A stretch of DNA of 64,000 bases from Volutella citrinella (taxonomy: Eukaryota > Ascomycota > Sordariomycetes > Hypocreales > Nectriaceae), in contig JAWZSP010000005.1 in NCBI GenBank assembly GCA_034401135.1, positions 2,666,001 to 2,730,000 on the forward strand, in the 5' to 3' direction. Below the pieces are notes generated by a model, which was given only the letters and a program-made list of their open reading frames with translations, made no database searches and had not been told where the DNA came from. The translations under genes were made by a program, and so were the position numbers. Below are positions 34,723 to 46,596 of this stretch, one piece after another (position 1 is the first letter of the stretch; every line of letters begins with the position of its first letter).

Positions 34723-35505
34723 TCAGTACCGGCGGGGACCACGGCCGCCATAATCGGGGCTGTCCCGTCGATAGCGACCGCTGGGCCTGCGTGGCGGGCT
34801 GTGTTCCTCCATAACGACGATCTCATCCTCTGTCGAGAGGCCCGAAACCTCGGAGGCGGGGACAACGCGCGGGGGTCGGGGTCGGGCCACGGAGGGCGGC
34901 GAGGGAGATCGGGTGCGCGAGGACCACGATGACAGGGACGACGCCGCAGGAGGGCGGGCGTCCACTACGACGGGAGGCGGCCCGCGGGGGGGGGCGGCCG
35001 GGGGTGGCGGCCGAGGCGGATCGACAATGGTGGAGCGGCGGATATGGACCGTCTCGGGCCCACGGACGGAGCCGCGGGAGGATGAGTGTCGGCGGGAGCG
35101 GGAGCGGTGCTTGTGTGACCGGGCCCGGCGGGGGGCCGACGATGCGGTATATGTGTCGGAGCCGCCGAGGGTCGAGGTGGGCGGGCCGTTGGTGGATGTG
35201 AAGGAGGACCGACGGGCGCTGCCTCCGCCGACGGGGATGAGGACGGGCCCGCCGTGGATGATGCAGTAGATGATGTAGAGGAGGAGGAGGAAGCCCAGGA
35301 CTGAACCGACGACGATGGCGGCGACGACGCCCGGGTGCGGAGACGAGTTCAGGCCCGAATAGGTCGAGGGTACGGCGACGAAGCCCGTTCCTGAGGATTG
35401 CCGAGCGAGGAGCGTCTTTGTGGCCCTCGACGCCAGCGTCGGGGCTGATGCTGTGACGGCGCGGAGGAGTGGGCGCCGGAGCGCGTTGGTGGTGGTCGGG
35501 GCCAT
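34723..35505 (-). CDS. Single-pass membrane protein with RS- and proline-rich tail, unknown function
   Basis: 260 residues in one exon. An Ala/Thr/Leu/Arg-rich N-terminus (about 1-50) leads to one clear transmembrane helix, VVAAIVVGSVLGFLLLLYII (about residues 60-80). After it comes a low-complexity cytoplasmic tail with Arg/Ser repeats (RRARSHKHRSRSRRHSSSRG), a run of prolines and a Tyr/Arg/Gly-rich C-terminus (YRRDSPDYGGRG). No catalytic motif is visible and I do not recognise the family; this general layout is common for uncharacterised ascomycete membrane proteins. The ATG at 35505 follows directly on a 7-bp tandem array. The frame stays open upstream through the array, so a longer N-terminus cannot be excluded. 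Confidence 0.7.
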   Translation of the reverse strand: MAPTTTNALRRPLLRAVTASAPTLASRATKTLLARQSSGTGFVAVPSTYSGLNSSPHPGVVAAIVVGSVLGFLLLLYIIYCIIHGGPVLIPVGGGSARRSSFTSTNGPPTSTLGGSDTYTASSAPRRARSHKHRSRSRRHSSSRGSVRGPETVHIRRSTIVDPPRPPPPAAPPRGPPPVVVDARPPAASSLSSWSSRTRSPSPPSVARPRPPRVVPASEVSGLSTEDEIVVMEEHSPPRRPSGRYRRDSPDYGGRGPRRY

Positions 35506-35540
35506 GGCGGGCGGCGGGCGGCGGGCGGCGGGCGGCGGGC
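35506..35540. repeat. 7-bp tandem repeat GGCGGGC, 5 perfect copies, abutting a start codon
   Basis: Five perfect copies (35 bp). On the gene strand it reads GCCCGCC repeated and ends at the base before the ATG of the membrane-protein gene. The plus strand is G-rich and could form a quadruplex. Confidence 0.9.
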
Positions 35541-36783
35541 TATGGGCTGCTGGGTGCCCTCGTGGTGATGGCCAAGACGAACGTTTGCGAGGAGAGACGG
35601 AAGGACCGCGACGCAAACCGGCGGGATCTAGCAAGTCGCAGATGACTACCGTGCCCGGTTGCGCGATCGGTGGCCGAGGCCTCAACCCTCAACCTCAACC
35701 CAGCAGGCCGTGGTTGGCAGGCGCAGCGATGACGAGCGGGGGATGCTGACGGCGACAAGGCATGCGCTTGGGGTTGGGTCGGGCACCGCACCTCAATGAT
35801 ACAGCAACGCGGAGAGGCGTGAGACGAGATGATGGCAGGCAGAAGAGCAGGATGGTGGATGGTGGATGACGGATGACGGATGACGGATGACGGATGACGG
35901 ACGTGCGGTTGTGTCGTGCGTGCGAGTGCAGAGAAGAAGCTGTGAAGCAAGCACCGCAAGCTGTGCCAATGAAGGCTATAATAATCAATTGGGTGAAGGC
36001 CGCCCACACATGGGTCAGTGCGAGGCTGGGCCAACCAACGGGCTCCTCCCGTGGCTCGTCTGCAACGCCCGGCACCACTGAGGCCACTGCCCCAGCCACA
36101 CACATTTCCAGTTGCATCAATCAATCGCACAATGCCCCCGGCCTGCGCCACTACCCCCGGCGGGGGGCCAGCGCCGTCCCGTCCCGGCCATGCAACCACC
36201 TGCCGCTGGCCACGGTGGGGCAGTCCAGCGCCCTCAGGGGCCGGCAAAAGTTACGCGATAGGCCGAAGCCGCCAAAACCGCCATGATGCCAGTCCCGTCA
36301 GTCATGCAACACAGCACTTCACACTTCGCAGAACTCCGCATACCAGCTTGTATTCATTCCTTGGATTATAGCTTCAGGATTGCCAAGTACTAATCATCTA
36401 GCTGCCCATAACCCAACCCCCCAGGTAGCCATTTTAATAGACAAAAGTTGGAGCTCATTAACTCATTTAGGTTGCCTCGATTGGGCCACAGATCCAAGAA
36501 AATACAATAAAAATGAAACAAGAGGTATGAGGCAACATAAAGTGCCATTCGTCATCCATGTCCAGTGATATAAAGTAAATGAAACGTTTCGGGCCCGTTG
36601 CCTCTATGGGCAACTCTGAGTAAAGTAAACCGACTTTTCCCGGTGCATCGTCCAAACGCCACCCCAAGTAAATCAAAGATAGATCGTTGCACTCGCTCAA
36701 TTGTAGTCGTTATACAAAAAGCCAAGGAAAATATGTCGTCAAGATGTAGAAACAGGTGCAGGCGCCGCGTCGACTGGAGGCTC
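35541..36783. other. Intergenic region containing the promoter of the single-pass membrane-protein gene
   Basis: No gene supported. Besides the heptamer array at 35850-35898 it contains the promoter of the membrane-protein gene and, toward 36784, A/T-rich sequence expected for the 3' untranslated region of the PH-domain gene. Confidence 0.5.
35850..35898. repeat. 7-bp tandem repeat GGATGAC/GGATGGT, 7 copies
   Basis: Two GGATGGT units followed by five perfect GGATGAC units (49 bp), about 345 bp upstream of the membrane-protein start codon. The unit differs from the GGCGGGC array but has the same length. Confidence 0.9.
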
Positions 36784-39231
36784 TCACGAGCTCGTCACTC
36801 GGGGCAGTGGCTTCTGTGGGATTGGTGGTAGCGCGCATGTTGGTGGCGGCAGTGGAGGCGGACCATCGTTGAGGTGTGGCATGCTCCTCCGGCCGAGGAG
36901 CACTTTGCCTTGGGCATCTGCCCGCAAATGGGGGTTGCTCGCCGAGCTAGGGATGGGCGGCAGAGGCGCCGATGGTGGTGGCGCCGGCTGAGGGAGCAGT
37001 TCCGGTGCCAGCGGAGGAGGCAGATCTGACACGCCATATTGAGATCTCTCTGATACCACAGACTGCATGCTTGCCCTCTTTTGCGACCGTGAACGGCCTG
37101 TAGATGTCTCGTTACGTCGGAGCTCCAACGAGGATCGGCATCGTGGTGCCTCCTCCAGCCCCGGCAAAGACGGCCTCGACCGAACTCGCTGCATGGGCCC
37201 AGGATGGGTCGCCGCTGCAAACGTCCGTGTCAAAACATTCGAGGCACGCATGCCTGAGAGCCTACCTGAGCCAGATGGCCCGTTCACCTCCACTTGGGCC
37301 TCCCCCAGAGGCATGAGACTGGATCGATGGGGCGGGGGGTCGTACGCGTTGTCACTTGGGCCAGGAGGAAACAGCTCCTCTTCTGTCGGAGACAGAGGGC
37401 GCATTTCCTCTCCTCGCCACCTGTCCAACGCCACCGACGTCGGTCGAGAGGCAGGTAGAGCGCCCGGGGGCACCTTGCGCGCTGAAAGGCGCGGGCAGCT
37501 CTCGCTCTCACGGATCACCGGATATGTAGGCACAGCATTGTCCACAATCGAAGTCCTCACATAAGAAAACCTCCGGCTGGACGAATGAGGCACACTGAAA
37601 TTGGGAGGTGGTGCATGCGGTGAAATCAGAGTTCCAGTTTCTGCAGGGCATCCAGCGCCGTAAATTGACTGCGGCCTGGGGCCTGCAGAACCGCTTCGCC
37701 CATCAACAAAGGGTCCCATGACCTGCATGGAAGCTCGGCGGTCCAGGATAGCAGCAGCGTTGGGTCGTAGTTTCGCTTCGGGCAAGGGGCCTGCATCAAC
37801 CTTGTCGTCAAAGTGCGTTGGGAAGCTGTCCGTGACTGGAGAGGCGTCTGGCGAAGATGAACCAGCCGACGTCACCACTGTTCGCTGGCCAGACGAAATC
37901 AGAGACAGACGGTTTGAGCTGTCTCTGAGGTTGTCTAGTTGCCTGCCATCGTGAGATACAAAGCTGTTTGTAGTCGAAATGTCATCCAGAACCTGGTCGA
38001 CATTCCCATCATTTTCCGTCACCGTATCGACAGAGCTGTCCTGCTCAAAGTCTTCCCAAGGCGTCACTGCTCTCGAGAAGCGGCTAGGGTCCCTCACTAC
38101 CAACGTACGCTGGCTGGGCTGCTCCCTCAAGTGACCGGCTTCATCTTCAATTTTTGGCTTACCCGTCTCTGTCAGTGCCCTTTTGCCGCCAAGGATTTCG
38201 ATTTCGCGACGGAGGGTAGAAATCCAGCTTTCCATATCTTCAGCAGTCTCAAAGACCAGTATGAAGTTGGAGGCATGCCGTCTGTCGCTATTGCGAAACG
38301 GTAACCGGGAGAATAGTGAGCGGGATTCAGTCGCGGTAGGGTTTGCCGCGTCAGTGTCCATTGTTGAGGACACCTGAATGACCCAGTGACGGCCAGGAAT
38401 CACATCACTTGCAAACGCCGCCGAGTTTCTGCCTAGATGGAGAATCTTCTCGGGAAGGCGATCAAACGGCCCCTCAGCAGCGTACTGAAGCAAGTAGCCT
38501 GAGGTGACGAGCACATAAATCTTGTTCGTCCATCCCAGCTTTGGCAGTGATCCGGAGGTGTTGCGGCGATGTTTCTTCTTCATCTTCGATTTTTCCGTTC
38601 CATCATCATCCAAGTTAATGGTAGAGGTATTGGTAGGCTCACTGCCATCACGGGACCTTCGTTCATGCATTCGCAGAATAGTATCGACTGGGAGTGAGCT
38701 CGCGGGCAGTGTCATGTGCTTGATAGCCTGGGGGAAAGCTTTGAAAAGAGGTGGAGGATTCCAGCTAGCCAGAGGCCCTCGGGTTGCCTTTGCTGGTCCC
38801 ATAACCTTCACAGGCGCAGCCGGCCTCGCCGGAACGAATTGGGGCAAGGTCGGTCCCTCCAAAACAGGTGCTAATGGAGGTAAGTTGTGAGAGATTGCCG
38901 TTGAATGTTCTGATGGCGGTCCTTGTGGTTGATTCTGAAGCCAATGGAGTCCTTCGTTAGCTGACGCTCGGCTGCTGGATGATGTGATTTCGCGGGGAGA
39001 TGCTAGAGCAGTCGACTCCCGGGAACCCTTAGAGCGGGCAAAAATGCTTTTGAAGTTGCCCAGTCTTGATTCGCGTCTGCTGGCTTTGTCAGCCCGCAAG
39101 GGGATGCGGTTCTCGTCCGACTCCATTAGCTCGAGATCCGGAGGTCGACTTCTTCTGGAGGGGCCATGTTGCTGACTCTGCAAGGCCTCCAGGGTGCCGC
39201 TATGGACCGCTGATGGTTCTCTGTCGGCCAT
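36784..39231 (-). CDS. PH-domain protein with long disordered regions
   Basis: 815 residues in one exon. After a basic, disordered N-terminus comes a pleckstrin-homology domain at roughly residues 230-350: KLGWTNKIYVLVTSGYLLQYA, then a charged insertion, and the closing helix FILVFETAEDMESWISTLRREIEIL. PH domains bind phosphoinositides or partner proteins at membranes, so a cortical or vesicle role is plausible but not shown. The C-terminal 450 residues are Ser/Pro/Arg-rich with several polyproline stretches near the end (PPPLAPELLPQPAPPPSAPLPPIP), possible SH3 or profilin ligands. The start MADREPS was chosen as the first ATG; the upstream minus strand is pyrimidine-rich leader. Fungal-specific family, function unknown. 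Confidence 0.85.
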   Translation of the reverse strand: MADREPSAVHSGTLEALQSQQHGPSRRSRPPDLELMESDENRIPLRADKASRRESRLGNFKSIFARSKGSRESTALASPREITSSSSRASANEGLHWLQNQPQGPPSEHSTAISHNLPPLAPVLEGPTLPQFVPARPAAPVKVMGPAKATRGPLASWNPPPLFKAFPQAIKHMTLPASSLPVDTILRMHERRSRDGSEPTNTSTINLDDDGTEKSKMKKKHRRNTSGSLPKLGWTNKIYVLVTSGYLLQYAAEGPFDRLPEKILHLGRNSAAFASDVIPGRHWVIQVSSTMDTDAANPTATESRSLFSRLPFRNSDRRHASNFILVFETAEDMESWISTLRREIEILGGKRALTETGKPKIEDEAGHLREQPSQRTLVVRDPSRFSRAVTPWEDFEQDSSVDTVTENDGNVDQVLDDISTTNSFVSHDGRQLDNLRDSSNRLSLISSGQRTVVTSAGSSSPDASPVTDSFPTHFDDKVDAGPLPEAKLRPNAAAILDRRASMQVMGPFVDGRSGSAGPRPQSIYGAGCPAETGTLISPHAPPPNFSVPHSSSRRFSYVRTSIVDNAVPTYPVIRESESCPRLSARKVPPGALPASRPTSVALDRWRGEEMRPLSPTEEELFPPGPSDNAYDPPPHRSSLMPLGEAQVEVNGPSGSGRLSGMRASNVLTRTFAAATHPGPMQRVRSRPSLPGLEEAPRCRSSLELRRNETSTGRSRSQKRASMQSVVSERSQYGVSDLPPPLAPELLPQPAPPPSAPLPPIPSSASNPHLRADAQGKVLLGRRSMPHLNDGPPPLPPPTCALPPIPQKPLPRVTSS

Positions 39232-42200
39232 TGCGAAATAGTTTGCGTGAGGAAGGCAAGTGTGCCGGAGCCAAGGATGACACAACCGAGAGGGGAGACT
39301 CTAAATCGTTCAACTCCGAGGCATAAGTGGGTAGCTTTTGGAGGGTACACAGGCGAGTAAGAGAGGCGTAGCAGCGGGGTCGTTGCTCAGTGGTAGCAAG
39401 TGATGTCAGCGCTGCCCTGAATGGGTCGTGTGTTCATGCGATCGTATTGCGACAAGGCAGTGCTGGGTGAAACGAGACACTGAGAAGGGGCATGGAATGT
39501 GGAATCTAGCAGCCAGTTGTGAGGAGCCCAGGTCAATGTGTAAGCTGTGTCACGCGCTTAGACCCCTGATGCAGTATTTTGAACGTATGAATTCCTGGTT
39601 GGCCGACAACGTCAATACGAGGGCTTGTCTGGCGTGGTCGTTTGTAAAATACTGAGGGAAGGAACTTGAAGAGAGTGAACAAAAAGAAGCTAAGCGAGAG
39701 CGAAGAGGATGTAGAGAACTGAACGCGGACGTGTTGTTGGTGACGAGAAGGACACGACGCGCGGGACAAGAGAGGAAACAGGAAGGGTAGGTGGGAGAAT
39801 GAGTGTGAGTGGTGGGAAGCGAAGGCGGGAGCAGAGGGTGTATGTAAGACGCAACGGGCGAGGAAGGCGGGAATGGGGCGCGGGAAGGGAAGGGGGAGGC
39901 GTGTAGTTTACGCTTGTGTGGGAGGTGTGGGTAACTGGGGCAGCGGGAAAGGAAAGCGCGAGGAGTGGTCAATGGTGATTGAGCGGCCATACTTGCAAAA
40001 ACGATAAGGTATGGGGTGGGAGTAATGTACATATGGCACTCCGGATTTAGCAGGATAAGTCGAGTACCTGCCACACGGAGGCTACGGAGGCAAGGAGGTA
40101 AGAAGGATGGCGCCAGCGAGCTCTGCCAAGCTTGGTGGGTGCTTTGCAACGGTCGAGTCCAGAAACAACGATGCAAATCCGCCGTTCCCAGGCCCTGACA
40201 AGCCTGACAACAATATGAAAGAGGATCTGTTATCGATCCCCGAAATATCTGCCTCCTCGATTCGAACTCAGCACGCCCATACGTACAGCCAGCATTCGAC
40301 GCCCGTAACCACCCACCCACCCGCAATCACACCAGGACAGGCGGGTGAATGTGCGACGCACCCAACTCGCCATCGTCACAACATGGCTTGGCCCCACACA
40401 GACATCGACAGAGTTGTGGACCTGTGGTGCGGTGGGGGGCAAAGCCAGATGCAGGTACGAAGCTATGGCGCAGCGGCGCGAGCAACCACAACCCACTCTC
40501 TGGGCGCCACTGACTGTGGCCCACTGCATGGGATCCAGAACTTGGGTTCTGAGAGGCTGAGAGGTCCACAAAAGACCCTGTTCTTAGCTTCTTGCGCAGT
40601 TGGGGCCTCCTGGGACAAACCTGGGGCCTTGGCCCTGCCGAGGCCGGCCGTCCCCCTGTGGCGGCTTAGCTCCCCGGGGAGCAAGGAGCCCCCTGCCACC
40701 AAACTACCTTACTTAGGAGCACCGCGGCGGGCTTGAGGAGCGCTACTAGTAAGGAATTACTCACCTAAGGCACCCGGTGACCCAGTCTTCCTTGGAACCG
40801 CCTCCCTCGGAACCGGAACGAGGAAAGGCGCTGTGGGATGCTGTCTCTTGACACCTGTTAGCCGACGGACTCCGTGTCGACGGCTCGCTGGATCGAGTCC
40901 TGCAAGGGCTTCTCCAAGCCCGAATCTGCGCTACGGACTTGAACTCCTGGCTAGCCTGGCCTGGATCGTGTTGGCCACTGAACAGGCCCAGGTGCCTGGA
41001 ACGCCCTACGGCCCCTCTAACAGGCAACTTCTTGTGGGTCGTGGCCGCGTGCACAGGTCAGGACAGAGGTGATGAGTCTATCCGTCTGCGGCTACATCCC
41101 TCCCGTGACCACGGGAGGAGGCCTGGATGCGTCCCCTTACAGTCAGGAAACGAATCGAGACTCGACGAGCGCAACGAAGGGATGGCTCAGAGCACGGCAA
41201 CACATGAATTTTTCAAATGGGGACCCCAGCGAGGATCCGCCATGCTTGTTTTTGGGCCAGAGGGGTTGGTTGGCTGTGGGGTGTGATGACCAGGGGATGT
41301 GATGTGGTTGCGCGGCACGGCACAGCACTCACAGGACAATGGCGCCTTGTGCTGATGGGAAGGTCTGATCCTCGGCACCGTGCGGTTTCGTCTCCCGCGC
41401 AAGGCCCAAGATCCCAGGCACTGATGCACAAGCGGAGCGGAACCCTCACGGCCAAACATGAAGTCCAGTGAGCAGAGCGCAGTAGTCGGAAAACTACGCC
41501 TCGACTTGGTTGCTCGGAGTGTTTGAGCAAGGAAAGCCCTTGCAGTCTGAACGAGGTCCATGCCCGCCTTGATACCCACGTCCACGAAGATGCCTCACCT
41601 CGACGTTATTGGCGGTGGCCTGGGCGCGCGCTCTTTCGTTGGCTGCTCCGTTACGAAGTATGCGTCCCGTGCTGTAATAATATGTGCCCAGCGCCGAGAG
41701 CACAGTACGGTGGACGGGACGACCTTGCTCGGCGTGAAAATTTCGAGCCGGTGAAGCATCCATCACGCAGCCGGCTCCAATCGCACCGAGGCCAGCGTCG
41801 CGCGATGGTAATACTACGGGACGATGCTTTGACCTAATATAGCTACCGTGCGCTACTACCTACCTAATCACCGTGCCCTCCCACCTCCACGCCTATCCCA
41901 GTTGAGCGCTAGGGACGTTCTCTGAGGCCTTCGGGTGGGCGACCTCAACAGATGCCCTACCCAAGGCCCCAGATGGCTTGTTTCGGGATCAGCGCTCCTC
42001 AAGCCTCAGTGCAATTCGCTTGCCAGCCTCGTCTCGTGCGTGGAGTAATAATTAATTACCCAGTACTACGTACGTCCACCGGGCTGCAATTGGAACCACT
42101 GGCCTCGTCCAACGCCTTCAACCAGCAGCTCGAACCTGGCCAGGCGCAATCGTTATCCCCCATTGCTCATGTCGCATCCTTGACGTCCACGTAGCCAGTT

Positions 42201-45200
42201 CATTCACCTGCGGTGCAGGCTCTTATTGCACTTGCTCGTACATGCAGTGAGGGACGAACTCGGTCCGCGCAGAGCCCCGCTCTGGCATTGCCACGTAGGC
42301 GCTCTTCCCTCTGGAAACGCATATGGTGCTGGGATCATTCCTGCGGACGAATCACAACAATAACAAAAACAACATCAAAGCTGATATCAATATCAACAAA
42401 AAATACCGAGACATTAAGCAAGCAGTAACGAGCTTCCATGAGTGGGGAGGTACATCATGACGAATAGTGACGGAGAGAGCTCCCACAAAAACCCAGCTTC
42501 GCCCTGCTTAGAATGTGCGACCAATATCCGCGATGACGCAGCTGCTCGCTTATACAAGCAAATCCATGGACACTCATCACAGGAGCCAACATTGAACTAA
42601 TACAGAACCATGCGGTAGGAAGCCAGCCTTTTCTGCGTGTTGCTCCCTGCTACTAATACTGGGGAGGCGGTCTGTTTCGTCCGTATGAAGTGCATCATCC
42701 TCTCGCCAATGGATTGATCGTGTCGTACAGTTGGATCCCACTGTTTACCTCACTGTAGAACAGGAACTCGCTCATCCTTGACCATGCAATCCTTGCGCGA
42801 CCCCAGCCAAACCCACCAATAGCCCCGTGGAGCAAAAGAACCAGGTCGAACCGCCGTTAACCAAACCCAACCCGGTTTCCTTTGTTTTGCTCAGTCTGCC
42901 CCATGTGAGCGGCTCCGCTGGTCGCCGATTTCTCGGACTTTTGCTTTTTTTTGGTCATCTTTGCCAGTCTCAGTTCAATCACCCTTGGCCTCTGCTCCAC
43001 CAATGATGACGTCCGGCCGGTGCGCCGCTCCTATGACAGCGGGATCTACCGCTTCGGAAAACCGGGAGGCCAGCAGATTTGCCCATCTCGCACTTCCAAG
43101 AAAACCCTTGTGCTGTTTCCTCAGGCTTTGAGACACAAGGGTGGCTGGTGGCTGGGAAGGTGGCCTCTTCCAACTCAACCGCATACAGGAGGCGCAGGAC
43201 ATCGACGGCGCCCATGTCGAGGACTCTTCGACGCGCACGGAGATGTGTCAGCCATACGCTGTACGTATGGAGAAAAAGGTCAAACTGCCTCTCCAGTGTA
43301 AGGAAGCTGAGTGCTGTAAACCACACTCACCAATTGCAGAACTGTGAGGATTTACTTAGCCCCTGTCTGCTACTCCAGCTGGTCTAGCATTGCTTGGAGG
43401 CTGGGGTGCTTCAGGAGAAACAGAGATTGTCCTATTGCCCAAATCTCCGGCTCGGGGGCTGTCTCGTCTCGGCTATTATTTCTCCCTCTATTCATATCAG
43501 ACCCATGCAGGCGAACAAACAAACAAACGAGCGAGCCCTTTCTTGGTGAAAGCAGGGACATCAAGCCAACCTAGCAGGGGTTTCCGTTTGAATGATTTGT
43601 GATTTGACAGAGTCGGAGCACTCACAATTTCCTGCAATGGCTCAGGTGCCCACCAGTGCCATAATGGTGTATTCAATCTGCCGACAGATTCGTTCGGCAG
43701 TTGGTCTTTCAAGAAAGCAGCACTGTATTGTATTTATTAGTGGGGCACAAGAGGAGCCACGACAGCCATCTCTGAGAATCTCTTGACAATAATTACTGCT
43801 ACTGGGGCAGCGATGAGGGATTGTGCCTGGTCGCATTAGATCCACTCAGTTCCAAGTCCCCTTTGCCGTGATTCTCATGGTACGCGGCGCTCTCGAATTT
43901 GTTCCCAAGGAAGCCCAAGACTTGTTTGTGCCTTGTTAGTGCGCCGCCTCACAGCCACGGCGACTGCGCGAGATGTCCAGTTCGCACGACTTTGCTTTTG
44001 CAAAGGTGCTAGTTCTTGGCTGGCTCCAGGAGATCCATGGTCCATCCACCCGTCTCTGGCGACCCCACGGGATCAGTCATTTTGTGACAAGGGCTATGGC
44101 CAGCTGTTTTCAAGCCCCCCCGTGCGTGGCCGCAGCTATCCTCGCCCTTGGGTCGTGGTGAAACATGAAAAGAAACTTTGCACGCGTCAACTGTGGGCAC
44201 GATGCCCTTGGCCGGGGGGAGTATGGAGGCATTCCCTCCAGGATAACCACAGAAGTGGCCTGCGGCTCCTGTCATCTGGGACGACGTCGAACAGCCAGAG
44301 GACATGCCATGAACGACTTCGTCCATCTCCAAGGTTGCCTTTGCAGTTTGAGCTGGGGTGAGCTTCCTTTTAGCAATCAACCCCATGCAGTTCTCGAGAC
44401 TGGACGACCCAAAGCCTCCAGGGTTGCCTCGGACCCCGGGGAGCCAGCGCTGAAACATGAGGGTGGCTCCAGGTGTCCCCCTCGCTGGTGGCAACGCCAG
44501 ACACATGGCAAAATGTCTGGGCGGATGAACGGGAGGCTTAATTAGGACAAGGGGTTCTCTTTCAGTCATAATGTAGACGAAACTTGCCCAATGTGAAGGA
44601 GGGGGAGCGACACTTGAGAATAAAAGTCGAGTAACAAAATAATTATCACAGTTGCTAGCTCAGGTATCACTGACAGAATGACGGGAGCTACTACTAAGGT
44701 GCCTTACTTATAGTACTGTAGTAGTGCTCTAGGTACCTGTGCCAGTAGAATTGGCGAGGCACGGCCGCGGGGGAGATTGTGAAGACTGGACAAATTCAGA
44801 AATCGCCAGCGAGCTCAACGAAGGCTTATATGGGCATTGTCCGAATAAGCACACATACGTTATTTGAGAAGAAGCATAAAAATTATTGCCAATTATTTTC
44901 CCTAAACAGTAGTGCCTTGGGTATGGAATGCTTAGGTTCAGAGTTCATGATGGGCCGCTGCTGCCTTCAGTTAGCCGACAGCTTCCTTACCCGCCAGGTT
45001 CCAGGCAGTGAGGTGGTCAGCTGGCCAGGCGGTACTGCCCCGCAGCCGCCACCGGGTGACCTCCAGAACGACGACGTCTGATCGATGTGACCAGCACACA
45101 AGCCAAAGCATGCCACACACGTCGTCATGATCACCCTGCAAACGGCCTCCACCCTCCGTGATCTCCTAGACTCCTCTGCGGCCTAGACCTATCTTCTTCT

Positions 45201-45478
45201 TAAAACTGAACGCCATCCTTTTCACCTTCCTGCCCCTCTCCCGGTGCAACCTAAGATCCTCCGCCCTTGAACTGCCCCGCATTGCTCAGTTCCCGTCACT
45301 TCTTCCAACCAACGGATCCCTACGTCCTCGGGCCAGACAGAACAGCATCGTCGCGCAAACGTTAACGTCATATTTCGTCGGTTCCCATCGTACCAGGATC
45401 GCCTTGGCCACTTGCGGCTCGCTCAGTCACCCAGGCCTCTCCGCCTCTCCGATAAGCAACTCGTACGCCTCGTACGCG
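39232..45478. other. 6.2 kb gene-poor region between divergent genes
   Basis: It lies between the divergent PH-domain and coiled-coil genes. The first 800 bases are rich in T and C on the minus strand, as in long 5' leaders of fungal genes. From 40 to 45.2 kb there are only short, overlapping open frames on both strands with no motif (the longest, 40107-40736 plus and 44009-44569 minus, resemble chance frames). A D-arm-like string near 39387 has no matching T-arm, so no tRNA is called. The last 300 bases are the C/T-rich promoter of the coiled-coil gene. Confidence 0.5.
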
Positions 45479-46596
45479 ATGGCGACCCACGGCGGCGATG
45501 GCACCAGCCCCGTTCCTGGCGAGTCTTCGCCAAGATCACATCGCTCGGCTTCGATTTCTCTGCAAGCCGCCGCGACCCTGAATGCAGGGCTGCAGCACGA
45601 GCCCACGCGCAGTATGAAATCCACGTGTCTGCGGGACACTAATTCTATCGCATCCAATTCTAACATCTATAGCAGGATCATCCAGCTCCTCCATGTCTCG
45701 AAACAGATCCTCCCCGCACGCGGGCCGCCGACGATCCGCCGTCCTCATGAACCTCCAGCTAAACGATCCTTCCATTCCCGCTCCCGGTGAGATGGTCCAG
45801 GAGCCCTCGGCTTATTCTGCAAGTCCGCTGCCGCTTTCTGGGTCGCCTTTGCTGGCAGACCCCCATCATCAGCGGGCACCGAGCCTTGGTGAGCTCCATC
45901 AGGAGCTCGAGGCGGAACAGGAAGCCCACGTGGTATAGCAACCCCCCTCCGAGACGATTCCATTTATACATCAGACTCTAACATAGCGCAGAACCGCCTT
46001 CTCCAAATGATTCGACAGCAGCAGTTGGAGTTGCAGCGCCTTCAAGCGAACCAGCCACCTAGCCAGAGCTCCGCCGTCGATGACAGCATCCCGGAGCGGT
46101 CTGGCCATGGCACTCCTCAACCTCCCACATCTCAGATCGTAATCCCGAATATCCCTTCTGCAGGCTCGTATCCCCGGTCGGCCAGCTCCCGCCACCCCCG
46201 GAGTTCATTCGACATAGCCCGAGCTGATCTGCAGCGTCGATCCAGAACTCCCAGTCGTGGCGCCTCCCCCCGGCTCCGATCAACCTCCATCGGCGGCGAT
46301 AGTGGGGAATGGGTGCTGGGGGGACGTGATGAGAGTGCCTTTTACCAAGCCGAAACCCAAATGCTGGTTCGAGAGAATCAGATGCTTCGACATCGCATTC
46401 GCGACCTCGGTAGGCAACCTTGATCTGGTTTGAAGGACTTGACAACACTAACCCCCGAGTAGAGAAGCAGCTCACCGATATGTCCACCGGGTCACCTGCG
46501 TCACACGAACCCACGACGCCTTCCAATCTTACGAGATCATCTACGGCGTTGGACCAGGAGGAGAAGTCGGCCACGGAGGAGGCCAGGCAGTCATGA
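45479..46596 (+). CDS. Conserved ascomycete coiled-coil protein of unknown function
   Basis: 313 residues. The N-terminus is Ser-rich, with SISLQAAATLNAGLQ, SPHAGRRRSAVLMNLQLNDPSIPAPGEM and LGELHQELEAEQEAHVNRLLQMIRQQQLELQRLQ, the last being a coiled coil. A Ser/Pro/Arg-rich middle follows, then EWVLGGRDESAFYQAETQMLVRENQMLRHRIRDLEKQL, a second coiled coil. Both coiled coils suggest oligomerisation or a scaffold role. I recognise the block pattern as conserved in Sordariomycetes but know no function. Exons: 45479-45611, 45676-45932, 45992-46409, 46463-46596. The first acceptor is a tandem TAG/CAG (45672 or 45675), so one residue may be optional. The ATG at 45479 was taken because it opens the conserved MATHGGDG-type start; an upstream in-frame ATG is possible. 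Confidence 0.8.

Noticed and set aside
39380..39450. tRNA-like string with a GCTCAGTGGTAGC element
   Set aside because: The A-box is imperfect, there is no proper T-arm (GTTCATGC instead of GTTCRANNC), and the acceptor stem does not pair.
39550..40326. 258-codon minus-strand frame upstream of the PH-domain gene
   Set aside because: Ser/Pro/Leu/Thr-rich translation of a C/T-rich leader; no domain.
44009..44569. 186-codon frame on the minus strand in the 6.2 kb block
   Set aside because: Cys/Gly/Pro-rich without motif, signal peptide or splice context; overlaps a plus-strand frame.
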